Shown here piece after piece: positions 1 to 10,223 of a DNA stretch of 64,000 bases. Within the stretch, counting starts at the first letter, position 1; every line of letters begins with the position of its first letter. The DNA lies in assembly GCA_001970955.1 (NCBI GenBank), contig MPUH01000001.1, positions 124,001 to 188,000 on the forward strand. Direction: 5' to 3'. The position numbers and the translations under genes were made by a program. Below the pieces are notes generated by a model. The model was not told the DNA's origin and made no database searches. It saw only the letters and a program-made list of their open reading frames with translations. Origin of the DNA: Stentor coeruleus (Eukaryota > Ciliophora > Heterotrichea > Heterotrichida > Stentoridae).

Positions 1-234
1 ACTTTCCAATTCCCAATACACCAACTCCAATATTTTTTTACATTTTTAACCAAGCTTATCATTTTAAAATTAAATATTTCCTAAAAGCCTACTATCAGCA
101 TCTTTATCATCCTTTATTTTGCACTTTATCTCAATCTATAAAAATTATAATCTCAATCCTAGCCTCAAAAAGTATTTTTTATTAACATATCATCATCATT
201 TCCTATCAAAAAAAATTTTAAATCTCTATAAAAA

Positions 235-477
235 ATGAAGAAAAACATGCGAAAAACTAAGCAAAAAATCTCTTCACGACTACAACCACTTCCTTTTATA
301 TTATCCCCTATATATAACGGGTATATCCCAGGACAACAAATTCAAAAAAATATTAAAAACCCTGAACCCATATCACAAGCGAATAGACAAATTCTTATTG
401 AATTCACCCCAGATAATTATATTGATAGTACGAATTCAGAGGTTAATATTCTTATAACACCTGTAATCCCTAAGTAA
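235..477 (+). CDS. Small hypothetical protein, 80 aa
   Basis: I do not recognise this protein. The ATG at 235 follows an A/T-rich TATAAAAA run, the usual context of starts in this window, and the upstream 230 nt are poor in G as before other plus-strand genes. The product begins very basic (MKKNMRKTKQKISSRLQ) and ends more hydrophobic and acidic. No signal peptide, membrane segment or known domain is visible. I looked for a 15-nt intron joining it to the gene at 535 and found none, so it is treated as a separate gene 57 nt upstream of the next start. It could also be a chance reading frame. Confidence 0.4.
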   Translation: MKKNMRKTKQKISSRLQPLPFILSPIYNGYIPGQQIQKNIKNPEPISQANRQILIEFTPDNYIDSTNSEVNILITPVIPK

Positions 478-534
478 TTAGTTGAATAATCTAAATCGCA
501 AAAAACTTTGAAAGGAGATTCATATTTTAAATAA

Positions 535-1077
535 ATGCTAGAAACTACACGCGCTAAGAGTAATATTCACAAAAGATATGCTAAGAATAATTTTAAACCC
601 CTTAGCTCTTTGCAAAAAGGCAGATATTATTCGCATCTGAAAGCTCGGATACAAATCCCTGTTTCGGTTGGGGTTCATAAAACACCTTTGTTAGAAGGTT
701 CAAAAGGGAGATCAAAAAAACCTAAAACTTTTGATTTAACCTCGCTTATGCATAATAACAAACAAAATTACAAAAAGACTTTAGAAACTCAGAAAGGAGC
801 TTCACTTTTGCAGAAATTTTCATCAAAAATTGCATATCAGGATGAAATAGAAAATGATATTTTAACAATTGAGTCTTTAGCTGCTGTTAAGAAAGTTGCA
901 AAGCTTCAGCCTATCAGAAATAAATTATTAGGCCTATTTAAATGTGATATGGGAAAATATAAGGCAAACAAAGCTGTTGAGACTATGGGACGATGCTTTG
1001 AGAATTATGAAGATTTGATTGATGAGGAAGTTGAAACCCCATCGCCAGAGATAAAAGCTAAATATACCCATGTTTGA
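535..1077 (+). CDS. Hypothetical basic protein, 180 aa
   Basis: I do not recognise this protein. The first two thirds are rich in Lys, Arg, Ser and Gln (for example EGSKGRSKKPKTFDL). The rest is predicted helical, with a hydrophobic patch near residues 115-140 and an acidic end (YEDLIDEEVETPSPE). It has no transmembrane segment and no zinc ligands. The start is the first ATG after an A/T-rich leader (TTTTAAATAA), and the gene ends in TGA. The sequence after it turns poor in C, as is typical of 3' flanks here. It is a credible gene by length and codon composition, with function unknown. Confidence 0.6.
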   Translation: MLETTRAKSNIHKRYAKNNFKPLSSLQKGRYYSHLKARIQIPVSVGVHKTPLLEGSKGRSKKPKTFDLTSLMHNNKQNYKKTLETQKGASLLQKFSSKIAYQDEIENDILTIESLAAVKKVAKLQPIRNKLLGLFKCDMGKYKANKAVETMGRCFENYEDLIDEEVETPSPEIKAKYTHV

Positions 1078-1859
1078 TGGGAAAATTTTCGTTGCTGTAT
1101 AAATAAAATACTTTTTTGATTAGGATTTTATCAGTTTTCAGTAAATGCAACCTCTTATTGCTTGATAAAGTAGTCTTTTTATGGTGATAATGTATTATAA
1201 TTTGCTTTAGGATTGCTTTTATTGGAAATTTTCTTACTGATTGCTGAAGGAATAGATATTTAGAGCAAATAATTTTGCTGATTAAATTTTGAAATTACAG
1301 ATGATAATTAGAATAAATCTTATACTAAAAAGTATTTTAGTTTTGAAAAGCAAATAAGTCTTTCTCAGTTCAAATCTAATTGAAATTCTTTAATAACAGA
1401 TAATAATATCCATAACAATAAGTATTTTTACTAAGAAAGAGAATCTAGGAACAGCATCAAAAAAGTTATGGTATAAAACCTTAAGGCCAATATATTCATA
1501 CACGCTATTCATATGAAACCATAAAAACCTAGATATAAAATTATATGCAGGGAGTTTATTACAGAAAAAAGGCATAAAATTATTCATGGGCTATACAACA
1601 AAGAGTAAAATTCTAATTCAAAGAGAAAATGGCCATACTAAAAATTCCTAAAACAAATCAATATATTTACTTACCTTAAATTAGCTTAGCCTACACCATA
1701 TTAAAACATAAAAATACTTCCAATAAGCGCCTTTGCAATAAAATGCAGAATCCCATCTTCTAAAATACATATTTAAATTACATTAAAATATAATTTACCA
1801 AAAAACTCACTTATCTCTTAATACATATCTAAAAACTTATTTAAATTATCATTTTATAA
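1078..1859. other. Intergenic region, no supported gene
   Basis: These 782 nt separate two plus-strand genes. The first part is T/G-rich and poor in C, as expected for a 3' flank. The last 200 nt are poor in G, as expected for the 5' flank of the Kelch gene. A 65-codon reading frame on the minus strand (1390-1587) starts with ATG but has no recognisable content and I do not accept it as a gene. I saw no RNA gene or repeat. Confidence 0.5.
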
Positions 1860-4800
1860 ATGATTTTATTGCTTATAACGTTTTGCCATGCTTTAGTCCC
1901 TATCACAAGAATCCCAAAAACCAGCACCCCACCTCCAAAGCGCATAACTCCATTAGGTTCTTATAGTCCTATCACAAACACTTTCTTGATATTTGGAGGG
2001 ACTGAAGAAACCTCTAGTATGGATGATGTGTGGAAGTTTTCTCTAGATACTGAAACCTGGTTAGAAATTGTCCCATCAACTCCAAAATCCCCAAGTAATA
2101 TCTAAATAGTCGGCAGAATGAACTGTGGCGGTTTTGCCAGTCATTTAGAGACAAATTTTTATGTATTCGGAGGTGGAACACCACTTGGTCCTCAGAATGA
2201 TTTCTGGAGGCTTGAGATTTACAATGAAAAATGGGTAGAGCTGACTACAACAAACACCCCAAGTCCAAGATCTAACTTTGCGTATATTGATTTTATTTTA
2301 GATGGACATGAAATATTCGCGGTTTTTGGAGGATTACAAAGCAATGGAAGGGATAATTCTTTGTTCATGTAAATTTTATTTAGTTTGAACATGACAACTT
2401 TAAATTGGACTCATTTGCCTAATTATGGAATTGACCCTCCAAGTTCTGAAGGGGCTATTTTAGAATATTATGATGGTTGCTTGTATCTTATAGGTGGGTA
2501 TAATCTTGAAACTTTTAACCCGACATCATTTCTTAGATACAATCTTGAAAACTCAGAGTGGGAAAATTTAACTAATAGTGACAATGGGTATTTATCTATA
2601 TATGAGGCAGCTTCAGCAATTTATAATGATTATTTATATGTGCTTTATGGTTGGGATTTAGATCAAGGAATTAGTTCGAATTATATTATGAGAGTCAACT
2701 TAACTTCTGAGGATTTTTCTTGGGAGGTAAGTTATTATAAAAGCGATTTTTTTGATAGAGACTCTTTTGGTTTCGCTCAGATTATGGATAAAGTTTACAT
2801 TTTCTCAGGCTATAGTTCATCCCAAGGGTCAAATACAAACTCTTTATACACTTTCGACTTGTCTTCAAAGACTGAGGATCTTTTATCAGACTCTTATTAT
2901 GCTCCAGATCACAAATTCTCATCTTCAATGCATTTAATTAGTAGTAAAATCTATGTCTTCGGGGGGAAAAGCGAAGATACGTATTATAATAGTATGGATA
3001 TTTATGATACAATAGATGAAGTATGGACTAGTTTAAACCCTTCAGGAAATGTCCCTTCAGCCCGATACCTTCATGCAGCTGATTCTGAAGGTGACGCTAT
3101 AGTAGTTTGGGGAGGTCAAGATACAACAGGTCTTAAAAATGACATGTTTATATTTAATGCTTTAACAGGTTACTGGAGTGAATTAATAGCAGTATCAACA
3201 GAAACCCCAAGTCCTACTAAAGGTGCTTGTCTTGTATTACAAATTCCTTATATTTACATATACGGCGGATATACAAGTTCAGATATATCTTCAGAGCTAT
3301 GGAGATATGATATGGGAACTAATGAATATTCAAAAATTTCAAGTGATTTACCAGTTGTTTATCATACATGTATGATAAATGATAATACTTTTTATGTTAT
3401 GTTTGGGTCTACATATGGTGATGAACCAATTTCATATATTCGAGCATATAACCTAACAGAAAATCAATGGAGTACATTTCATGATCATGGATATTCAGAT
3501 TATAATAGTGCTCAGTCTATACAATTACTTATTGGTAATAAAGCTTTTATAGCAGGAGGACAAATGTGGAACCTTAATCCATCAAATATGGTTATGATTT
3601 ATGATGATTCAGGATTAATATATCAAGATGAACTTGAAGAAAACCCATATGCAATAAGCTTTGTGTATTATAAAACCAGAATATATATACATGGAGGTGG
3701 ATTATCTTTAAAATCAAGTTTAAGATTATCTTTAGCAAGCAATTTGTTTTATTATATTGATTTAAAAGATATATGTAAAAACGGGATTTGTCAAGAAGAA
3801 TGTTCTCCAGGGACTTATCTTCAAGATGGTGAATGTTTGAATTGTGATCTTGGGTATTATGCTGAAGGATATGGGAATAAAAATTGTACAGCTTGTCCAA
3901 GTGGATCATATAATGGAGGTATTGGGGCAACATCAAGTAGACAATGTTATCCATGTCCAGAAGGTAAGTATATATCAACAGAAGCTGCTGCTTATTGTAT
4001 TGATTGTTTAAGTGGAATGTATTGTCCTGTAGGAAGTAAAAATCCTATAGAAATTGAAAGAAGTGAAATTGCAACTTCAATCCAACCAAAAATTTATAGT
4101 ACTCCAAGTTCATCAATAGAAATTTTTAATTATCAAATTTCAGTAGGTATGTTCATGTTACTTGTTATAATTATTGTCCTCTTAAGTGCTAGATTAAGTA
4201 GAAATATTCATAAAATCGACCTTTATAAAGCCCTTCACAATTATGAACTACATAAATTTATGATTTTAGATACTACTTTTATAGGAGGAATGTTCACTCT
4301 TGTGTTTTTTACTTTAGCTCTTATTATAATTGGGGCTACTGTTATTAGTTATGAACTTAGTAATATTATAGAAAGTAAAGCTCTTGTACCTTTGGCTATT
4401 CTTGAAAATGAAGTTGACTCATTTACCGCATCTTATCTTAATGTGTATACAAGTTTTCTTATGTATGGCGATAGTTGTGAAGTTGATAACAAATGTAATC
4501 CGAATATTTTTGTTACTTCTAGTGATTTAATAAGTTCCGATATAAACTATACCTGTGAAATGTCGAGTGATAAATCATGTAAAGTGAATTTTTATTGTAA
4601 AAACTGCGAATTAAACACTGGTGCTAAAGTAACTTTTAGTCTTAATGAAAAACTTAGTTACTGTTCAGGGATTAAAGTTAATGTAACAGCAGCATCATCA
4701 ATACCTCAAGAATCGAGTAGTATTTTAACAAGCCTTTTTACTCAGACAAGTTATATTTTTATAGGTTCAACTCCTAGTAAATTTTATTTTACTATGACAC

Positions 4801-5267
4801 CTTCGCTTTTTAAATCTGAATCATCAAGATGGATTAGTAGTTCAACTGGATATCATGTGTCTAATGAAAATGTTCCAGAAAAAGGCTCAGAGTATTTAAG
4901 TACTGAATTACCAATAGCTTCTCAGCTTAAACTTGATATATATTTAGAAAAAAGTATATCAAGTCTTTATACAATTAGATATTTGAAGCAGAATTTTATT
5001 TTTTTAGCTTCAAGTCTACTTGGGTCGATTTTTGGTATTATGGGCGCTGTTGGAGGAGTCATGCGAACTATTGAAGGTGTTGTTTTGAATAATAAGTCGA
5101 AAATGGAAAAAAACAGCTCGTTTAAAAATCTGCAGAGTAATAGGAAAAACCTTAAAAAAACAATTGATTTGAAAAAAATTAAGAAAAGAGATACGAGTGA
5201 GGATAAGATTTCGGTTCCGGAATCAAACTTTGGAGAAAATGGGTCGATTTTATCTTGGCGTGAATGA
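1860..5267 (+). CDS. Kelch-repeat, cysteine-rich membrane protein (two 15-nt introns)
   Basis: The gene has three exons, 1860-2094, 2110-2368 and 2384-5267, which give 1125 codons. Each intron is 15 nt and contains an in-frame stop; removing both keeps the Kelch repeats in register. Residues 1-15 are a hydrophobic signal peptide (MILLLITFCHALV). Kelch-type blades with Gly-Gly pairs (IFGGTEE, VFGGGTP, AVFGGLQ, YVFGGKS, VVWGGQD, YIYGGYT) fill about residues 30-620. A cysteine-rich module of the ephrin-receptor/GCC2-GCC3 kind (CSPGTYLQDGECLNC) covers about 628-713. Hydrophobic segments lie near 750-770, 797-820 and 1033-1057, and the C-terminus is basic and probably cytosolic. A cell-surface or secretory-membrane protein with a large beta-propeller ectodomain is the likely role. 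The ligand is unknown. Confidence 0.88.
2095..2109 (+). other. 15-nt intron 1 of the Kelch gene
   Basis: The sequence is gtaatatctaaatag, a GTAA...TAG intron with A at position 10. It interrupts the coding sequence in phase 1, and translation through it meets a TAA. Removing it joins the signal-peptide exon to the next Kelch block in frame. Confidence 0.9.
2369..2383 (+). other. 15-nt intron 2 of the Kelch gene
   Basis: The sequence is gtaaattttatttag. It sits in phase 2, and reading into it gives an immediate TAA. The spliced product continues as ...NSLFILNMTTLNW..., which keeps the Kelch register. T and A occupy positions 9 and 10, as in the other introns here. Confidence 0.92.
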
Positions 5268-5398
5268 TGAGAATTATTAGAGGGTTAGTTAAATTTTGAT
5301 AAGAAATTTAATCTAAGGATTAGTTAGAATATTTTTTTTTATATCTTTTTGGATTATTAGTTTTAAAATTTGATATTTTTTATTGATTAAAAATAAAT

Positions 5399-7432
5399 AT
5401 GCAAAGGCAGGCGAACTTAATAATTTTTAGCCTTTTTTGTCTATATTGCGCTCAAGCCAGTTTGACCCAATGCAGAAATGACTTGGAAAAGTGGGCAAGA
5501 TCAATATACAGCACAGAAAGTTCAAATTATAAAGATATGGTCTTATATTCAGGAAAGTGGATAAATGACCTAGGACTTTATTATCCATGTCTAGATGTTG
5601 ATAGTGCAGAGTACGTTATTTTTGAAGTCGAAGAAACTCCAGCAATAGTTTTTGGTCTGTGTCTACCTGATTCCTGTACCATAAGCGACTATTGGGATTT
5701 ACTTAAAGGTAATACAACCTCATCTTTTACTAAAACCCTTGCAAAATATACATCAGGAATATCACAAAGCACATCTCCAAGACTAGAAAAATCCCGAAGA
5801 TTCCTCGCATCTTCTAATATCCCATTTAGAAAAATATCCATGCCCAGACATCATGTTTATGGAATTGGTGATTTTACTCCAAGTGCTACACTTATGCTTG
5901 TAATTTGTATATTACTAATTATCTTAGCTATTATTGGCACAGCTATAGAATTCGCCCTTATGTCTATAAGACAAGTATCTATAATCAGTTTAGACTCATC
6001 AGGTGAAGGAAGTTCAGGAAGCTCAGAAAAATCAAGTTTGTCTGTGAACTTGGATATGTCTCAAACTTATGAAAACCAATCAAAATCTATACGTGTTTTA
6101 CTATGTTTTTCACTTTATACAAATTTTAATAAACTCTTTGCAGTTAAACCTGAAAACAAAAAAGACCCACTTGATTGTTTAAATGCTGTTAGGGTGTTAT
6201 CGATATGTTGGGTTGTGTTTGGACATATGCAGCTTTTTAGAGCTCAAGAATCTGTTGTTATAAATATAGACTCAGTACCAGATTTTTTCAGTCATTTTGC
6301 TTTTACTATAGTTAACAGCGCACCATATTCTGTTGACACATTTTTCTGGCTTTCAGGGTTTCTTCAAGGCTATCTTATGACCCAACAGTTAGCATCAGGT
6401 AAGAAAGTTAGTTGGTCACTTATAGTCGCCCATAGATTTATAAGAATACTTCCTTTGTATATGTTTATATTTTTTTTTGGGTGGACTTTAACGAAATATG
6501 CAGGAAATGGACCAAAATGGTATAATGCAGAAGAGATTATGCATAAGGATTGTAGTAGTTACTTTTGGACATATATGCTTTTTATTAACAATTTTGTCAT
6601 ACCTAAAAATACAAATAATTGTATGACTGGAGCTTGGTATCTGCCAAATGATATGCAATTTTTTTTGGTATCATTACCTGTGTTATATTTATATGCTAAA
6701 CATAGTAGGATCTATGGATGGGGTCTTTTAACTATGGGTATTGGATTTAGTATGATAGCTAATGGGGCAATATCTTATAATGAACATTTTCATGCTAAAC
6801 TTGACCATCCTGAAAACCAAAAACAGTATATGGATGATCTTTACTATAAACCTTACTGTAGAATTGCCCCGTATTTTATTGGGTTATTAGGTGGGTTTAT
6901 TTATCATGCTTATAAAAAACAAAAAATTGGAGAAGATTTCGATCCATTAGCCGGCAGCATTGCTGCCGGAATTAACAAAAACCGAACTATAAGGTGGACC
7001 TGTTATGCAATAGGGCTTTTTCTTATAAACTTTTTTATATTCATCCAATATGATGCTTATAGCTCAAATGATTCTTGGAGCCGAAGACAAAACTCAGCCT
7101 ATTTCGCATTCCAAAGATTCTCCTGGGGTTTAGGTTTAAATTTGTTTTTCCTACCAATTCTCATGGGCCATATGTCTTTTCTCAGACCTTTTCTTCAATC
7201 AAACTGGTGGATCCCAACAGCAAAACTAGTCTTTGGTATCTATCTTTTCCATATGATTGTTGGTGATGTTTATTTCTACTCCCAACAAGTTAGTTATTTC
7301 TGGTGTCAAATGAACCTTTTACTCGATGCAATCTTTGTCTTATGTACCTCAGCATTATTTGTCATCCCACTAACCCTACTCATAGAAAGTCCAACAATCA
7401 ATTTAGAAAAGCTCCTTTTGCATAATAACTAG
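5399..7432 (+). CDS. NRF-6-type membrane acyltransferase (acyltransferase 3 family)
   Basis: The 677-residue protein starts with a signal peptide (residues 1-20). Next comes a short NRF-like luminal domain with paired cysteines (CRNDLEKW, YPCLDV, FGLCLPDSCT), one membrane span near 165-185 and a Ser-rich loop. From about 258 it is a classic acyltransferase-3 core: LDCLNAVRVLSICWVVFGH carries the conserved first-helix His, FFWLSGFLQGY matches the FxxSGFL motif, and RFIRILPLYMF carries the Arg and Pro of the next helix. About ten hydrophobic helices follow. The family moves acyl groups onto lipids or extracellular substrates. Animal members (nose resistant to fluoxetine) act in lipid transport, but the substrate here cannot be told. 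The start is the first ATG after an A/T leader. There is no sign of introns. Confidence 0.88.
   Translation: MQRQANLIIFSLFCLYCAQASLTQCRNDLEKWARSIYSTESSNYKDMVLYSGKWINDLGLYYPCLDVDSAEYVIFEVEETPAIVFGLCLPDSCTISDYWDLLKGNTTSSFTKTLAKYTSGISQSTSPRLEKSRRFLASSNIPFRKISMPRHHVYGIGDFTPSATLMLVICILLIILAIIGTAIEFALMSIRQVSIISLDSSGEGSSGSSEKSSLSVNLDMSQTYENQSKSIRVLLCFSLYTNFNKLFAVKPENKKDPLDCLNAVRVLSICWVVFGHMQLFRAQESVVINIDSVPDFFSHFAFTIVNSAPYSVDTFFWLSGFLQGYLMTQQLASGKKVSWSLIVAHRFIRILPLYMFIFFFGWTLTKYAGNGPKWYNAEEIMHKDCSSYFWTYMLFINNFVIPKNTNNCMTGAWYLPNDMQFFLVSLPVLYLYAKHSRIYGWGLLTMGIGFSMIANGAISYNEHFHAKLDHPENQKQYMDDLYYKPYCRIAPYFIGLLGGFIYHAYKKQKIGEDFDPLAGSIAAGINKNRTIRWTCYAIGLFLINFFIFIQYDAYSSNDSWSRRQNSAYFAFQRFSWGLGLNLFFLPILMGHMSFLRPFLQSNWWIPTAKLVFGIYLFHMIVGDVYFYSQQVSYFWCQMNLLLDAIFVLCTSALFVIPLTLLIESPTINLEKLLLHNN
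6951..6969. repeat. GC-rich near-perfect palindrome inside the acyltransferase gene
   Basis: The sequence ccggcagcattgctgccgg has two 9-nt arms that pair perfectly around one central base. It encodes part of LAGSIAAGINKN in a cytosolic or luminal loop. Such GC density is unusual in this AT-rich DNA. Confidence 0.7.
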
Positions 7433-7521
7433 TTTAATAATCTCATATCCCAATAATCTCTTATCAAACTAACAATTCCTATCTTAAAAAAAAAATACAT
7501 TTTCCATAGTGAACAATTGGA

Positions 7522-10116
7522 ATGGCTATAATAAATATGCCTCTGAAACTGGACATCAAGAAAAAGCTCTGTAGTCGTAGTGAACGTGTGAAATGTGTTG
7601 AAATCCACACCCAACAACCTTGGGTTGTGGCAGGTCTATACAACGGGAACATAATAATATACGATTACATAACCCAAGCTGTGCTAAAATCCTTTGAAGT
7701 GTCCAATTTCCCTATCCGTTGTGCCAAGTTTATCCCACGCATGCATTGGCTTATAGTAGGTTCAGACGATAAAAACATAAGAGTTTATAACTATAACACC
7801 CTTGATAAAGTTAAAACTTTTCAAGCTCACGACGACTATATCCGTTCTGTGATTGTCCATCCAACATTACCTTATATTCTAACTTCATCTGATGATTGTA
7901 TGATAAAATTATGGGATTGGGAAAAAAACTGGGAACAAAAACAATCCTATGAAGGTCATGGGCATTATGTTATGCAAATTGTTTTTAATCCTAAAGATTA
8001 TACAACTTTTGCTAGTGCAAGTTTAGATAGGACTGTGAAAATATGGGGAATTACAGGGACGAGTAATGCACATTATAGTTTAATTGGACATACACAAGGG
8101 GTTAATTGTGTTGAATATTATCCAGGAGGAGATAAGCCGTATATTATTAGTGGAGGAGATGATATGAAAATTAGAGTATGGGATTATCAGACCAAACAGT
8201 GTATTCATACGTTATCTGGTCATCATCATAATATAAGTTCAGTAATTTTCCATTCTGACCTTCCTTTGATAATATCAACATCTGAAGATTCTACGGTTAA
8301 ATTATGGCATAGTTCAACTTTTAGATTAGAAACTACATTGAATTATGGGATGGAAAGAGGATGGGCACAAAGTTGTGGGAATAAATTATTGGCAATTGGA
8401 TTTGATGAAGGGACTATGGTATTAAAATTAGGAAGTGATGAACCTTTATGCTCAATGACTAACACAGGGTATATTATATGGGTTAAAAATAATGAAATAA
8501 ACTCAGCAAATTTGAGGGTTAATGAATGTGATCTTATCGATGGGGAAATTGTGAATTTAATTGTAAAAGAAACTGAGACTTGTGAGTTTTTCCCACAATA
8601 TATTAAACATAGTCCTAATGGTAGAGCTTTTGCATTATGTGGTGATGGGGATTATGTTATAAAAAGTTCAAGAGCTTTCCGTAGCCAAGGATATGGTTCA
8701 TCACAAGAATTCGCATGGAGTAGTTCAGGTTTTGGAGATTTCGCTATAAGATTAGGTAACACAGTTAAAATCCTAAGAGATAATGAAGAAAAAGTTTCTT
8801 ATAAAGCTCCGTTTACTGTTGAAAATATCTTTGGGGGTTTTTTACTTGCTGTTAAAGGTGATGAGTATTGCGATTTTGTTGACTGGGAATCTGGAGCACT
8901 TATAAGAAGGATAAATATTTCCCCAAGGCAAATCTATTGGTCTGAATCAGGTAAAAATGTTGCGATTATTCTTGAAGAAAACTTTTTTATTTTACAATTC
9001 AAACATGATGCTGTAGGGAAAACTCAGGTAGAAGATGATGGATACCCTGAAGCTTTTGAATTAATGTTTGAAATACTGGAAAATATAAACTCAGGACTTT
9101 GGCTTAGTGAATGTTTTTTGTTTACAACTTCAAATAACAAATTAAACTATTGTCTTGGGGGTAAATCTATGACTCTAGTCACTTTAGATAAAAAAATGTT
9201 TATTATTGGATATATTCCACAACAAAATCGAGTGTATTTAATGGATTGTGATAGAAATGTTATCAGTTTCACTATCATGTTAAGTTTTATTGAATATCAA
9301 ATTGCTGTGGTTCAAGAGGATTTTGAAAAAGCTGAAGCTATTTTCCCTAGTATTCCTGAGAATTATCATAATAAATGTGCTAAGTTTTTAGATAGTCTTG
9401 GGTATAAAGAAGAAGCTATGGCTATTACAACAGATAAAGATCACAAATTTGACTTAGCTTTACAATTAAGCAATTTAGAAGAAGCTTATGAGATTGCCCA
9501 AGGAGATGATCAAAATGATACTAAATGGAAAATGGTTGGGGACTTAGCTTTGTTAGGTGGGAATTTTGATTTAGCTGAAAGTTGTATGGCTAAATCTAAA
9601 GATTGGAATGGACTTTTACTTTTGTATACCAGTATAGCACAAGGGGATAAAATAAGGGATTTAGCTGAGACGACAATAAAAGAAGGGAAAATGAATGTTG
9701 CTTTTGTCTGCTATTTTTTACTTAAAGATACTGATAAATGTATTGATTGCTTAATCAAATCAGGAAGAATTCCAGAAGCTGCGTTTTTCGCTAGGACTTA
9801 TGCGCCTTCAAGAATATCTGATGTTGTTAAGATGTGGAAAGAGTATGTAAGTAAGTATTCTAAAGTTACAGCTGATTCACTTACAGATCCTACTGAATAT
9901 TTAGACAAATTCCCTGAAATCCAATTAGCCCTTAAAGCTGAGAAAACATTGAAGAATTTTTATAGTCAAAGTTTTGGAGCTGAGAATTATGCCACAGCCA
10001 TGAGCGTTTTTGATATGGATTTCTTAAGCTTAGTCGCTGAAGATGAAAATATTGACATTATGCAGATACTTAGTCAACCACCTGAATGCCCTGATGACCC
10101 ATTTGAATCATCTTAG
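7522..10116 (+). CDS. COPB2: Coatomer subunit beta-prime (COPI)
   Basis: The product is 864 residues, close to the roughly 900 of animal and yeast beta-prime COP. The N-terminal 300 residues hold WD40 repeats with the expected signatures (HTQQPWVVAGLYNG, ASLDRTVKIWG, SEDSTVKLWH). The start LDIKKKLCSRSERVKCVEIH is typical of the family. The middle is the coatomer WD-associated region, and the C-terminal third is alpha-helical TPR-like (KAEAIFPSIPENYHNK, LALQLSNLEEAYEIAQ) with a short acidic tail. The protein forms the cage subcomplex of COPI vesicles and binds dilysine retrieval signals of ER proteins. The gene is intact and intronless. Confidence 0.97.
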   Translation: MAIINMPLKLDIKKKLCSRSERVKCVEIHTQQPWVVAGLYNGNIIIYDYITQAVLKSFEVSNFPIRCAKFIPRMHWLIVGSDDKNIRVYNYNTLDKVKTFQAHDDYIRSVIVHPTLPYILTSSDDCMIKLWDWEKNWEQKQSYEGHGHYVMQIVFNPKDYTTFASASLDRTVKIWGITGTSNAHYSLIGHTQGVNCVEYYPGGDKPYIISGGDDMKIRVWDYQTKQCIHTLSGHHHNISSVIFHSDLPLIISTSEDSTVKLWHSSTFRLETTLNYGMERGWAQSCGNKLLAIGFDEGTMVLKLGSDEPLCSMTNTGYIIWVKNNEINSANLRVNECDLIDGEIVNLIVKETETCEFFPQYIKHSPNGRAFALCGDGDYVIKSSRAFRSQGYGSSQEFAWSSSGFGDFAIRLGNTVKILRDNEEKVSYKAPFTVENIFGGFLLAVKGDEYCDFVDWESGALIRRINISPRQIYWSESGKNVAIILEENFFILQFKHDAVGKTQVEDDGYPEAFELMFEILENINSGLWLSECFLFTTSNNKLNYCLGGKSMTLVTLDKKMFIIGYIPQQNRVYLMDCDRNVISFTIMLSFIEYQIAVVQEDFEKAEAIFPSIPENYHNKCAKFLDSLGYKEEAMAITTDKDHKFDLALQLSNLEEAYEIAQGDDQNDTKWKMVGDLALLGGNFDLAESCMAKSKDWNGLLLLYTSIAQGDKIRDLAETTIKEGKMNVAFVCYFLLKDTDKCIDCLIKSGRIPEAAFFARTYAPSRISDVVKMWKEYVSKYSKVTADSLTDPTEYLDKFPEIQLALKAEKTLKNFYSQSFGAENYATAMSVFDMDFLSLVAEDENIDIMQILSQPPECPDDPFESS

Positions 10117-10163
10117 TGTTAGTAACATACTTAGCTTTTATTAATATATCGCTTTATAATTAT

Positions 10164-10181
10164 AAACCCGCTAGCGGGTTT
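10164..10181. repeat. 18-bp perfect GC-rich palindrome downstream of COPB2
   Basis: The sequence aaacccgctagcgggttt is its own reverse complement. It lies 47 nt past the COPB2 stop and 42 nt before the next start, in otherwise AT-only flanking DNA. It could fold as a hairpin in a 3' UTR or bind a dimeric protein. I cannot assign a function. Confidence 0.75.
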
Positions 10182-10223
10182 CATTAAAATTTTTTTATTG
10201 CATATGTTATAATCTTTAAAAAC

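Noticed and set aside
235-1077. Joining the first two small genes through an intron
   Set aside because: No 15- or 16-nt GT...AG segment between 440 and 535 restores a common frame.
1390-1587. 65-codon ATG frame on the minus strand
   Set aside because: It is short, rich in Phe/Ile/Tyr as expected from T-rich DNA, has no domain and lies in a normal intergenic spacer.
3592-3978. 128-codon antisense frame inside the Kelch gene
   Set aside because: It opposes well-supported Kelch and Cys-rich coding sequence and has no recognisable product.
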